Source of the DNA: Grammothele lineata
Lineage: Eukaryota; Basidiomycota; Agaricomycetes; Polyporales; Polyporaceae
DNA: 64,000 nt
Direction: 5' to 3'
Assembly: GCA_002150815.3 (NCBI GenBank)
Contig: NDFF03000029.1
Span: 434,001-498,000, forward strand
Shown here: piece by piece, positions 22,819 through 34,459 of the stretch
How the letters are laid out: every line of letters begins with the position of its first letter
How positions within the stretch are numbered: position 1 is the stretch's first letter
Translations under genes and position numbers: made by a program
The notes under the pieces: generated by a model
Seen by the model: the letters and a program-made list of their open reading frames with translations, nothing else
What the model was told of the DNA's origin: nothing
Databases searched by the model: none

Positions 22819-23580
22819 CTATACGCCTACCATCATCCCCGGACATAGCCTCATCTGACCACAGGTACTCGGATAACCGCCTCTGATACCAGTCGCGTGA
22901 GGGCTGCGATCTCGTATCTGACGGTCAGAAACGACACGATTGCAGCGCGAAGAGGCCACGGGGTCATGGACGCATAATCGCCGGGGGTATGCGGAACCGG
23001 AGAGCTCGTGGGAGGTCGATAGGGAGGTGACAGTAGACGCAAGTGATGGGCGCGGGATACTCACGATGTATTCGCACATCTGCTGTGCCAGTGCCGCGAT
23101 GTCGGTGAAGGCGGATGCACTAAAATGGTAGCAATGAGCATAATCAACGCCGCGAGGTGAGCCAGAACTAGTAAATACATACGTACTTAGTATCCTTCGC
23201 TGTGTACTGCAGGCGGCTGAGAGGCAGACGCATCCCCAGACACGCCTTAGGCAGTACACAGAGTTTAATGTCGACCTGCACAGCCCATCGAGCGCATCCA
23301 CTTCATCGACGCCAGTCCCGCGCGGTTTTTCCAGAAGGCGACCCCGGTTATGTTGAGGTCGGCGCCGACGCCGGTTCGAACTCCTGAGGTGCCACCTCCG
23401 TGATCGAGGCTGCATGCAACGTGTTGTATTAAAGAGAAGATACGTGGATTTGGCACCGTCGGCGGGGCCGGGGGAGGATATAGAACGAGCGGATTGTATT
23501 CGTCGGTAGATGAAGGGAGGATGCAAACCTAGCTCGCCGCCAAATCGAGGCGTAGCAAAGCCGCTCATGTTAGCGCTCAT
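22819..23580 (-). CDS. Possible gene or gene remnant, unidentified
   Basis: A 253-codon open stretch on the minus strand, but the protein-like segments lie in different frames with splice-like signals between them: MSGFATPRFGGEL, VDIKLCVLPKACLGMRLPLSRLQYT, and SAFTDIAALAQQMCEYI followed by a good GTGAGT donor. This suggests a small multi-exon gene rather than one uninterrupted frame. I recognise no family and could not settle exon phases; it may also be a decayed copy. Confidence 0.3.
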   Translation of the reverse strand: MSANMSGFATPRFGGELGLHPPFIYRRIQSARSISSPGPADGAKSTYLLFNTTRCMQPRSRRWHLRSSNRRRRRPQHNRGRLLEKPRGTGVDEVDALDGLCRSTLNSVYCLRRVWGCVCLSAACSTQRRILSTYVFTSSGSPRGVDYAHCYHFSASAFTDIAALAQQMCEYIVSIPRPSLASTVTSLSTSHELSGSAYPRRLCVHDPVASSRCNRVVSDRQIRDRSPHATGIRGGYPSTCGQMRLCPGMMVGV

Positions 23581-23852
23581 GCGGTCCGGCTCCGGGCCGT
23601 CCTTGAAGTCCGAGTTTCTCGGAAACGCGAGTTATGCGGAAGATTCAGCAAGGGTGGTGTTAAGAATCCCTGCCTGCTGCACTATCAAAGATGAAGTACA
23701 TTAAGTTTTCAACAAACATAACATATCCGTTTCCGAGACCGCCCGGAAGGTGACTCGGGGAGAAACAGCCAAACAGCCAACCTTCCGAGTCGGAGATCCG
23801 AGTCCGCTGCCAGAGAATCGCCGGTACTACATGCTGTCCGAGGCTGGTTCTG

Positions 23853-24594
23853 TCACCAGACAGTGCGAACGCCGGCGAAGACGCCAACACAGATGAACAC
23901 GATGAGGAATGGGATCCAAGCCCGAGAACTTTCGGAGTCTTGGTCCATCTCGGGACGATGTCTACAAGTCCAGGCCGTGAGCGACAACCGATTGACAGAA
24001 TTTTGGACGGAACAAGGCTAAACTCACCGATTACGCGGTCGCCTGTGTTCTCGACCCCTGGTCGCGTGCCCGAAACTACGCCCGTGAGACGGTGCCTGTC
24101 CATCTGGGACGGCGGCGGGGCGTGCGTCCCCTGTCGACTCTGCCGTACAATGTTCATCAGTCAAATGGCGCCAGATTCCCATTTGGCGAGCCCTACACGT
24201 ACCGTATCCGAAAGCTGTCAGTACGAATGCGTCCCAGCGCGTATGTTCAGCTATATCGGTAGCAAGGAGTGATCATCGAGGACACCCACCATCCTGGAGC
24301 GATGGCACCTCGTCCGAAGGCACGAGCGCAACGCCAGGCGCTGTGGAAGCAGTGGGGGTGGGTTATTTCAGGACGATCAAAGATACCGATCACGGTATTT
24401 TTAGCGCACACTGACCTCCGTCTTGCTCTGGCGTGCTCGAGGATGCTAAGCCCGTCATCAGCCTGCACGCTCTGGAAAGAGAAAGAGTGGTCGGACTGAC
24501 CTATCCGCGACCGCGCGTTTGTCACTGGAGCGCCGTATACAGTCAAGAAGAAGACGTTTAGAAGATATAAGGAAAGTAGCGCCTTGCAAAGCAT
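23853..24594 (-). CDS. Small signal-peptide protein with C-terminal membrane segment
   Basis: ATG at 24594 opens a strong signal peptide (MLCKALLSLYLLNVFFLTVYGAPV). Near the other end, MDQDSESSRAWIPF leads into LIVFICVGVFAGVR and stops at 23853, a single membrane helix. Pieces between, such as APGVALVPSDEVPSLQDG, are low-complexity and Ser/Pro-rich. Several GT-AG pairs are available, but the phase across the first intron did not resolve cleanly, so the exon model is open. The likely product is a type I membrane protein of the cell surface. No family recognised. Confidence 0.42.
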
Positions 24595-25992
24595 AGCTGA
24601 AGACGGGTAAGAAGAGCTGTAAGAAGGGGGCTTCATGAATCCGTGGTGGCCGTCATGGGGCAAGAGGTAAGGCGTGCACACGAGGGACAGGCGAGCCGAA
24701 ATATACCTTTCGACAGGGCTTCCCCTTTTCATCATCCTGTGGCAACCGCCCGCCCCGAGGGCTGGATCCATGATCTTTAATCCGAGGTCTCGCGACCCGC
24801 TTTGAGCTCAGCGAGGCGCACAAGAACAGCCCCCCGCGGCCAGAACGAATGTCGACCGGGGTGATATTCGGGCTTCAACGCCGTTTCACGACGTCTAGCG
24901 TCCTCAGGTGGGCGGGGCGGCTATTTTTGGAGCCGAGGGAGCTCAGAAAAGAGTGAGGAGCGTTGCGGGGACCGTCGGTAACCGCCGCGCGGCGCTGTGC
25001 GCGAAAAGCGCCATTGGCTGCGCGCATCATGCACGCACTGGGCGGGCGGGGCTCGACGATTTCCCGGAATTCGTCCTCCGCTGCGAGCGGTATACGGAGA
25101 AGGAAAGCAAACACGCATATGTAGTCTCGGTGAGGGATCCGAATCCCACGGGCCAAGAACAACTAACCATTAGAATGCCTGGCGCAGCTCGGCGCGGCGG
25201 CCAGAGACTACGCACCGCAGTTACTGAAGCGTGTACTGGATCCAATGCGCAAGCCTATCCACAGACATCAGCTGAAAACTACTGCGCCGATGAAAGTTGA
25301 GACGCGCCTACTGACAGTCAGGACTACGCCGCATTCTGCGCAATCAGCACGCGGTTTGCTGCACTGTGGGTCGTACGACTCGGCGACCCTTACGCTGGTC
25401 ATTCGAAGCCCCGCAGCTACGGCAGATGCCCATTCATAGTGTCGTGAAGATACACGAAGCGGTACAGTGTAGAAATCGAACCGAAGGAAATTCGCTCAGC
25501 GGCCGGCGCAGTTGACGCGACAGTCGAAACACGTGATACCCACGCGTCGAGTACTTAGACGCCTTGCCCCCACGCATTCACCACATCATCAACAAGTCGA
25601 CGGTTCCTCCTTCCAACCCACCTCCAGAAGCACCGTGGCGTAGTTCTCCATACAAGTATGGATGCTGCAGTACACAGACTAGCTGACGAATTATGTACAT
25701 TAAGGAACGTAGTCAACAACTCTCCGAAACTTCACCAAACGACTCGGGAGGCACAAGTGCTGCCAGTGGGCACACCGCTGATTCGATCCTTTGTACTAGC
25801 GCAAGACTCAAATTGCGCCGATAACGTAGCGACATGAAGAGACACCTGAACGAGATAGACGGCAAGCATACACCAACAACCCAATTGTACGTGTACGTAA
25901 CATCCGCGAAGTGCACTACCAATATACCCAAGGCGATCTGAATTCGTCCTGTGCCAGTAGTGCAGATACCTAGCAATACCACGGCGAAGATC
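24595..25992. other. Intergenic region with duplicated P450 flank
   Basis: 1.4 kb between the secreted-protein gene's start and the stop of P450 copy A. The part at about 25080-25560 resembles about 29400-29900, downstream of P450 copy B. No gene is supported. Confidence 0.45.
25080..25560. repeat. Duplicated 3' flank of P450 copy A
   Basis: Shares CTACGCACCGCAGTT and, further on, CACGTGATA and ACGCGTCGAGTA with 29400-29900 in the same order and spacing, so the P450 duplication unit extended past the coding region. Confidence 0.5.
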
Positions 25993-28348
25993 TCACTGGG
26001 CAAGCGAGACGCGAAGGGGCATCTGCGGACCAGCTTCCACGTCACCCTTGACGAGCGGTGCCACAATCCCGGACGGGAATCTAACGATCTCGGGTTTGTC
26101 GTCGGGGACCGAGAACTCGAAGTGCTCGATGAGCTCTACGAGGATCGCCTGCATCTCGATGATCCTGGCGTATGCGCCATTAGAAGGACACACCAAAAGG
26201 CAGGCAAGACACTCACGAGAACCGCCACCCAATGCACGCCTGCAACCCAGCGCTGAACGTCATCAGGTTCGACGTCACCCCGACAAACGTGTTGCCTATC
26301 TTCTCGCGCTCCATGAACCGGTGTGGATTGAACTCGGCCGCGTCCGGGCCCCAGACCTCTGTCATCCGGTTGTACGCCCAGATCTCGATGAACAGTGTCG
26401 TGCCCTTCGGCACCTCGATCTCGTTCACAACCGTACCGTCCGCCGTCGTGAGCGGCTGCGAGAGCGGTAGGACGTCGTCGCGACCCGCGACCCGCGTCAG
26501 TTGGTAGACGATTGGGTGGAGGCGGAGGACCTCCTTCATCGCGGCGATGCAGTAGGTCATCGAGTCGAGGTCGGAGACGGAGAAGTCGGCGTCACCGCGT
26601 TCCGTGACGCGGGCGCGGACGGCTTTGATCTCAGCGCGCATTTGCGCCTGATACTCGGGGTGTTTAGCGAGCTCCCAGAGCACCCATGTCATGGATGATG
26701 CCGTGGTTTCGTGGCCTATAGAGGACAAGCATCGGGCGTTAGAGGATAGGAAAAGTACCCCAAGAGTGAAGCCACTATCATACCGGCGAGTAGGAACGTT
26801 GCCATCTGTGACATCATCTCCGCGTCGGTGAGGCGCGAGCGCGGGTCCTCAGAATAGTTCGCCTTGACTAGAGCATAGCACCGGTCAGCATCCTCGCAGC
26901 GATACCCTCTCGAACATAGCGCACCCAAAATGCTCATTATGTCCTTCTTGTTCTCCCCCTTGCCTGCGAGGATGGCTTCCGTTTTCTCCGCAATGAGCTC
27001 CTTCGCGAACTCGTTGATGGTGTTGAGGGTACGACGCAAGCGAGTATGCTCCCTGGTCGGGATGTACTTGACGTATTGGAGGATCGGCATAGGGATGTAA
27101 GTCCAGAAAGAGCGGAATAACACGGTCAGCCTGGACGGGAACGGAACGGTATCCGTGCTAGCAGAGGGGTTGTTAGCCAGATTGACGATGTTGTGTCAGA
27201 TGTCTAGTTGGGAGTCGATCACTCACAACATGTTTTTGTACGCTTCCATGACAGGGTTCAAGGAGTCGTCGAGCGCGCCACATTGAACATTAAATCCCAC
27301 TGATCCACATACCAGGCAATGTCAACCTTTCTTCACGGCTAAGGGAATTCCTTGCGCGGCAACGCACCTTCCGCGATCACGTCCAGCGTGCAGCGCGCCA
27401 GCCAGGTAGCCACGTTGATCGTCTGCCCCTTCTCCTCCGCCCCACCTTGTTGCAGGACCTCCTTCCATTTTTGGCCTAACTGCACGTTGCAAGATGGCGG
27501 TCAGGGCCTTTGGAAGTCGTAGAAAGGATACCGAAGCCGCTCACCTTCTGAGCAGAAGCACGGAAGAGAGGGAGGAAGGACTTAAGTTGCGCGGCTGTAA
27601 ACGCGGGGTTCATAATCTTGCGGATGCGCGCGTGATCCTTGTCTAACAACGCGCAGCACGCCACAGACCTCAGGTCAGTTATTGCGCACGACATGCGCGC
27701 CAGGACTCGTCGCGCACAAAACAGACGTACCTTGCGCGAAGATGATACCGGGGCCGGCCACCTCGCGCGTGAACTGACGCGAGACCGCGCCCTTGGGGAA
27801 GCGGTAGCCAGATTTATGGAAGATGTACTGGAGTGCCTGTATGCGATGGGCCGGGCGTAGCGACAAAGTTAAGCTCCGTGCGATGCATGCGGTCGAGTCA
27901 GGCAGACGAGCTTACCTTGGGATCCGCAATAGCGAGGGCTTCCTCCTACCATGCGTATCGCTCTCGTCAGTTCTGGGTCCATGGCGCGCGAGGCGACATG
28001 AGCACTTACGCCCATGCAGCCGTTGAGGCGCCAGACGGACCCGTACTCCTTCACCCACTTGGACGCGAGGTCGCCGACCTCGGGCTGATTATTGATCATG
28101 TCGTTGTGGCCTGTATCGCACCACCACCGCCACGATGTCAGCATCGGTGCGAACTTGGCGCCACTACAAGGGGGCAAGAATTGGGCACCAGTGGCGCATA
28201 TGAATGACTTACCCATAAGCCAGCTGTCGCGGGGCGGTCCTCTGATCTTCTGCAAGGTACGCTTTGCAAGGTAGCGGCGGACAACAAATACAAGGAGCGC
28301 GCCGCATGCCAGGAGCACGACGATCCCCGCGTTAACGGCGGGATTCAT
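25993..28348 (-). CDS. Cytochrome P450, tandem copy A
   Basis: Start ATG at 28348 (MNPAVNAGIVVLLACGALL, an N-terminal membrane anchor, then KIRGPP), stop at 25993. At least nine exons, one of only 30 nt (27916-27945, EEALAIADPK). P450 landmarks: FLLAG then HETTAS on the I-helix, KEVLRLHP (ExxR), FNPHRFME, and FSAGLQACIGW with the heme Cys near 26240. The usual Arg of the heme loop (FxxGxRxC) is Gln here. This is a microsomal-type monooxygenase fed by a reductase; the substrate cannot be read from sequence. First of three head-to-tail paralogues. No internal stop was seen in the inferred exons. Confidence 0.88.
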
Positions 28349-28490
28349 CGTTTTGTTTTCGGAGGCTATCGGAAACGCGATCATTTGAAGGGGGCGCAAT
28401 AAGAGCGAAGGAATCCAGTGAAAAGCTAGTAGACCTCCCTGGTGGGGAATGGAGGACTAAGGGTATCGAGACGGCGCGAATACGGCAGAC

Positions 28491-28498
28491 TTTATACC
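28491..28498 (-). promoter_or_regulatory. TATA box of P450 copy A
   Basis: GGTATAAA on the minus strand, about 145 nt upstream of the ATG at 28348, inside a block (CGGTATAAAGTCTGCCG) shared with copy B. Confidence 0.55.
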
Positions 28499-29399
28499 GT
28501 AGGGAAACCGTCTGGGCATGTGCGTCGAGAATCGCACCGGGTTGTGCGAATGCTGGAGTTCTTCGTACAACGTGACGTTCTGTTTGGTGAACTTGGGCCC
28601 GAAACGAAGGCACGCAACCAAAGCGAAGGCAGGTAACCGGGCCAAGGGCGCCGTTGACGAGGCCTGTGTTACCTGAGCATATTGAGACGTCAGTAAGTTT
28701 GTTTATTGTAGAAACACTCATTGTCGCTGATGAAAATAGGCTCGCTGTTAGCGAGCTTCTTTCAAGTATGGGTAGTACGAGGGGTGTCGTGGCACTCACA
28801 GTATAAGTCCGCGCGTTCGTTTTCATGGGCCGCTGTCTTGCAGATTTCCAAGTCGTGTCTGCGTGTGCGGTAGGCCCTATAGCTACCAGCCTACAATGAA
28901 AATTTCGAGTTCGAACGCCGCACTGGAACCGCGGTATGATCGGTTGACATGTGAATTGTGGTCACAGACATCGAAGTCTAGAGACTAAAGGGGTCTCATC
29001 GTGAGCGCTGGCAGCCGGGCATGGCTGACCTCTCTGAAAGGACGTCAACTCCCTGCCGAAGCCAGTCCCGGTCCGGGAGAAGCACGGCGTCTGTCATTCT
29101 GTGTACGGAGTGTGGGATCTGTGGTTATACGATTAGTACCCACGTTAGCACTTGGCTACAAAGTCGTTACTTACCCGGCACTTACTTCGGGACTTACGGT
29201 ACACCAGTCAAGCTAGTCATTAGTCAGGTCTTGCCGCACTACTGCCCATCATCGTTCTACACTCTTCTATTGACGCCCGGACTACGGATATAACCCGTCG
29301 CCCACGCCCTTCTTGCTCGTTCGTCCACTGGAGTCGATGAGGAGCTCCATGGGGTAGGCTAGAGTGCGTCAAAAAGACGCTTGTGCCCACCGGAGATCA

Positions 29400-29900
29400 T
29401 ACAGTCCGCCGTCCTTCGTGAACAGCTCCCGCGGGGACAATGCGAAGCTCGTTCGAACCTGGCGCAGCGAGGTGCGGGCGCAGGAAACTACGCACCGCAG
29501 TTGCTGGGAGTGCGGTGTTGGAGTACGTACGTTGGAAGGCCTGTTCACATGCATCAAAATAGTGCGCCCATGGACGTTTGTAAGTAGAACGTACCCGCGC
29601 CACATTTCGCGCAATCAGTACGTGCAAGTCGCAAACCTCAGCTTGCATTGAGGACCTAACGGCCGTCATGCTGAATGCTGCGCATCTACAGAGGGTGCAT
29701 ATTCATTCTGTCAGTGAAGATGCGCGAAGCAGAGCTGCACTGTTAGATGGACGCTGAAAGGTGGAGAAGCGATTCATCAAGCTCGAACCAAAACTTGGCG
29801 ACTAGCGCCGGCCAGGCCCGAGGGCAGCTGACGTGACAGCTCAGCCACGTGATATCGACGCGTCGAGTAACGCCGTGACCTCACGCGCTCCTCACGTAAG
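29400..29900. repeat. Duplicated 3' flank of P450 copy B
   Basis: Counterpart of 25080-25560; see the shared strings listed there. Confidence 0.5.
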
Positions 29901-30306
29901 CCGACAATTCCTCAAGGTGAGTGTCGAGTCGTGGGATGGAGAATGGAAATAGGCAGCCACCAAAGGTAAGCTACCTCTGAAATCACCCTTCAAGAAGGAT
30001 CAGCAAAGGCCCTCCTGATGGTCGTGGAGACAGGTTATATGCATCCGTGTACCGTACAGACTCCGAGTCGAAGCCGGCTAACTTCTTGAGGCGATTTTGG
30101 ACACGCCGCCGCTTCCATCATCTACGTCAGGACAAGGTTCGACAGAACGCGTAGATAGGGACGGAACCTCAGCTAAGATCCATGACAATCATACATAAAC
30201 AACCCCATTGCACATACATCGTGTAAAACCCGCAAATCCATACTCGAAATCTACTCTATGCCAGCAAGGTAGACGCCTAGGAATACCGTAGTAAACGCTG
30301 AAGACC

Positions 30307-32677
30307 TCACTGGGCGAGCGAGACACGGAGGGGCATTTGCGGACCGGCGGCCATGTCGCTCTTGACGAGCGGAGCAACAAGTCCAGCTGGGAAGCGGATA
30401 ATTTCAGGCTTGTCGTCGGGAATCGAGAACTCGAAGTGCTCGATGAGCTCGACGAGAATCGCCTGCATCTCGATGATCCTGGCGTACGCAACGTTAGGAG
30501 GACACAAAGAAGGCGGGCAGCAAGACACTCACGAGAACCGCCACCCAATACACGCCTGCAGCCCAGCACTGAACGTCATCAAGTTCGACGTCACCCCAAC
30601 GTACGTGCTGCCCATCTTCTCGTGCTCCATGAACCGGTGCGGGTTGAACTCCGCCGCATCCGGGCCCCAGATCTCCGTCATCCGGTTGTAAGCCCAGATC
30701 TCGGTCGTCAGCGTCGTACCCTTCGGCACAGCGATCTCGTTCACGACCGTACCGTCCGCCGTCGTGAGAGGTTGAGAGAGCGGCAGGACATCGTCGCGAC
30801 CTGCGACCCGTGCAAGTTGGTAGACGATGGGGTGCAGACGGAGGACCTCCTTCATTGCGGCGATGCAGTAGGTCATCGAGTCGAGATCGGAGACGGAGAA
30901 GTCGGCGTCGCCGCGCTCTGCGACGCGGGCGCGAACGGCTTTGACCTCAGCGCGCATCTGGGCCTGGTACTCGGGGTGTTTGGCGAGCTCCCAGAGCGTC
31001 CACGTCATGGATGATGCTGTGGTTTCGTGACCTACGGTGGAGGAGAAGTACTGGCTGTCAGAGAACGCGGAGGAAAGAGCTTAGGGTGATGTGTTTTACC
31101 AGCAAGCAGGAACGTCGCCATTTGCGACATCATCTCCTCATCGGTGAGACGCGAGCGCGGGTCCTCAGAATAGTTCGCCTTCACTGAAGCATAACAGCAG
31201 TTAGCGCATTCACAATGAGATCCCGCTGAGACAGCACGCACCAAGAATACTCATGATGTCCCTCTTGTTCTCCCCCTTGCCTGCGAGGATGGCTTCCGTT
31301 TTGTTGTCAATGAGCTCCTTTGCAAATTTATTGATCACTTTGAGGGTGCTGCGGAAGCGGATGTGTTCCTTGGTCGGGATGTACTTGACGTAGTATAAGA
31401 TGGACATAGGAATGTAAGTCCAGAGGGAGCGGAATATCATGTTCAGCTTGGACGGGAACGGGATGGTGTCCGCGCTGTCATGCAGGGTCGTTAGCCAGAT
31501 CGGCAATGTCGTGTCAAACGTCTAGTAAGCTTAGTTGCTTACAACATGTTCTTGTACGCTTCCATGACAGGGTTCAAGGAGTCATCGAGGGCGCCGCACT
31601 CGACGTCGAATCCCACTGATCCATGCGCCACGCAAGGTTAGTTTATTCTTGGATTCCCCACAATCCCTTGAACGGCCACGCACCTTCCCCAATCACGTCC
31701 AACGTGCAGCGCGCCAACCAGGTTACCACGTTAATCCTCTGTCCTTTCTCTTCCGCACCGCTTTGCTGCAGTATCTCCTTCCATTTCTGGCCTAGCTGAA
31801 AGTTGCAGGATAGGGGTCAGCGCCACGCCTTCAAATTCGGACGACGTAAGACGGATACTGAAGCCGCTCACCTTCTGGGCAGAACCGCGGAAGAGGGGGA
31901 GGAAGGACTTGAGCTGCGCGGCTGTGAACGCGGGGTTCATGATCTTGCGGATGCGCGCGTGATCCTTGTCTAACAGCACAGAGCACGCCACAAAGGTTGA
32001 ATTAGTCACTGCACCCGACAAAATCGCCGCGACTCGCGCTCAGACCGGACATACCCTGCGCGTAGAGGATGCCAGGGCCGGTGATCTCGCGCGTGAACTG
32101 GCGAGCGGTCGCGGTCTTAGGGTAGTGGTAACCGGATTTGTGGAAGATGTGTTGGAGGGCCTGTGCGCGATCGCGCAGCAACGACATCGTTGAGCTTCAT
32201 GCTGCTCATGCAACCGAGTCCAAGAGGGCGCAAGGGCTCACCTTGGGGTCTGCGACAGCGAGAACTTCCTCCTGCAATATGGATCGCGCTCGTCGGTTCG
32301 ATATCCATGATGCGCCACAAGAGCGCGCGAGATGATAGGACTACTCACGCCCATGCAACCGTTGACGCGCCAGACCGTCCCGTACTCCTTCATCCACTTG
32401 GACGCGAGCTCTCCAACTTCGGACTGGTGATTCATGATGTCGGTGTGTCCTATGCCGCGACATCAGTATCATATCCACGGGCCTGACGCCGCTACGAGAG
32501 GGGCGGGGACTGGGTGTCGGTAGCAAGCAAAAGCCACTTACCCATAAGCCAGCTTTCACGGGGCGGTCCTCGGATCTTCTTCAAGGTGCGCTTTGCGAAG
32601 TAGTGGCGAACGGCGAGTGCAAGGAATGCACCGCCAGCCAGGAGCACGACGATTCTCGTGTCCATGGCAGGATTCAT
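30307..32677 (-). CDS. Cytochrome P450, tandem copy B
   Basis: ATG at 32677 (MNPAMDTRIVVLLAGGAFLALAV, membrane anchor), stop at 30307. Exon order mirrors copy A, including the 30-nt exon (32242-32271, EEVLAVADPK). Landmarks: KIRGPP, DHARIRKIMNPAFTAAQL, the I-helix exon ending FLLAG, KEVLRLHP, FNPHRFMEHE and FSAGLQACIGW with Gln in place of the usual Arg. Protein similarity to copies A and C is very high across the I-helix to heme region. Upstream sequence is also shared with A and C, so the whole transcription unit was duplicated. Confidence 0.88.
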
Positions 32678-32819
32678 GGTGTCCTTTCCGGAGGAGAGCG
32701 CGAGAACTCGAAAGGTGGGCAAGAGCGAGGGTAATCTACGGAGAGCGAGCAGACTTTAGTGGCAGGGGAAAGTGGGGGTTGCGTTCGAAGGGTGCCAGGA
32801 CGGCACGGGTACGGCAGAC

Positions 32820-32827
32820 TTTATACC
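32820..32827 (-). promoter_or_regulatory. TATA box of P450 copy B
   Basis: GGTATAAA on the minus strand, about 145 nt upstream of the ATG at 32677, in the same context as copy A. Confidence 0.55.
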
Positions 32828-33714
32828 GCGAGGGGAAATGGCAGAGCGTGTGTACTGGGAATGCCGCTGGCTTGTATGAGTGCTGGACTTCTTCCCACCA
32901 ACATGATTTCAAGCTCGGAGGAAGGCCCGAAGCGACGGCACAGAACCGGCTCAGGGCCGCCGTTGACCAAGCTGTGTGACCTGAGGGGATTCAGACTCAA
33001 GTGCGTTTATTTGCACTGCACTGCGGAAATCGGCATACGATTGTTCGCGTAGAAGAACCCTCAGTACGAGGCCATGGAAGACGGCTTGCCGGTAGTCAGC
33101 TTCCTCGATATATGGGCATGAGGGCCGTCGTGGGGCTCACATGATCAACTTCTGTATTCATTCTGATGGGCCGCTGTCGCGCAAATTTGGGACCCGTATC
33201 TGGGTGCGCGTGTGGCTTTGGCAGCACATGATGGAAGGTCCGAACGTGGCACGGGAGCTAGAAAAGAAGTTGACACGGAGATTGTGGTTGTATGTTAGAG
33301 ACGTCGAAGTCGAGAGATATGAGTCGCAGCAAGAATGCCGCGCGGTCCGCGCATCTCGGCGAGGAGAGACCGCTCAGGGCGCTACGCCACAAGCGCTGTC
33401 TCGCTCAAATCGCCGGCGCTCGTGTTCGTTCGACTTGAGGCCTGTTGTGGCGAGAAACGGATCGGGTGCCGCACCGCGACTGACCAGCCATAGCAGCTCG
33501 GTAACCGCGGCGCGGGCACTCCATTCGGGCCTGCAGAAGTCTGGGAAGCAGCAGGAACTCGGGTACCCCAGCGATGTGGCTCGGGGTACCCAGCAAAAGA
33601 CGTCGATTTTTCGTGTGCGAGGGCAGTACATGTACATGACTGAGAAAGGAAAAGAAAGACTAAACAACCAGGGTGGGTGGGAGGGTAGCTTGAAATCAAA
33701 ACGATACACGAGCG

Positions 33715-33800
33715 CCTGGCAGCAGCGCGAGAGAGTTCGTCAGTAAGGGAGCAGCGCGCGGGGGACGAAACCGCTCACCTGGCAGCAGCGCGAGAGAGTT
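33715..33800. repeat. 23-bp direct repeat pair
   Basis: The 23 bases from CCTGGCAGCAGCGCG to GAGAGAGTT occur at 33715-33737 and again at 33778-33800, 40 bp apart, identical. Confidence 0.8.
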
Positions 33801-34459
33801 GAGGAGAGCGCGGACGCTCAGTCCTCAATTCACGCTGCCCGGCGAGGAGCCCTCGGCGGAAGTCGGGCGACATGTCCGTGTGCGCGCGAGCGACGACAGA
33901 CAGGGGTCGCAGCCGAAAAGCAAGAACAAGACGCGTTCCGGTGAACGCGTCATTGCCCAAGCCTGAGCCGCCGGAGCGGTGGACCGTGCGCACGGACACA
34001 GCCCTGCCTCGGGTCCCGTGAATGCGCGCGGGCGCGGCCTGTTGGAATCGTTCTCTCGCGTCGTCGATTCGACTCGTGAAAACTTCCTTTAAACCGCGAA
34101 AAATCGCCGACTCCGCAGCTACTTAGCCGCCCAAAAGGTTCCTAAGCTCCGACAAATCGAGTTTGGGTGTGTATACGGCTCGACGCGTCTTGGAGTAACG
34201 CAGTGGCCTGCCGCGTTCAACACACCAAGAGGAGAATTTCTCTTCAACGTCTTGCAGTAGAACGAAGATGTCCGCAATCACCAGAGGTATCGGTCGCCAC
34301 TTCAATCGTTGATATCAGCTCAAGGGACGCCGTGATAGGGAGGCCTGGCATCGTACGTATGTGAAAACCGCAAGTCCATCTAAGTCCATATCCAAGGTAT
34401 GAATGTACCCTATGCTAGTAGTTTACAAGCCTAGTCACAACGCGGTAAAGGCCTCCTCA

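Larger units (their letters stand above)
28349..30306. other. Spacer between P450 copies A and B
   Basis: About 2 kb holding the copy A promoter and the copy B 3' flank (29400-29900, repeated at 25080-25560). A 90-codon open frame at 29021-29290 (plus) is not recognisable and is not called. Confidence 0.4.
32678..34459. other. Spacer between P450 copies B and C
   Basis: About 1.8 kb with the copy B promoter and copy C 3' flank. The segment about 33360-33415 resembles about 37440-37495 upstream of copy C (shared CCACAAGCGCTGTCTCGC). It also holds a 23-bp direct repeat. A 201-codon plus-strand open frame (33141-33743) has no recognisable content. Confidence 0.4.

Noticed and set aside
23340..23400. 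tRNA-like GGTTCGAACTCC string
   Set aside because: No cloverleaf could be built around it: no matching acceptor stem or anticodon arm.
29021..29293. 90-codon plus-strand open frame starting with a true ATG
   Set aside because: No recognisable domain, no flanking gene structure, lies within the P450 spacer; kept only as a note.
33141..33743. 201-codon plus-strand open frame between P450 copies B and C
   Set aside because: No recognisable domain or splice context, and it overlaps duplicated P450 upstream DNA.
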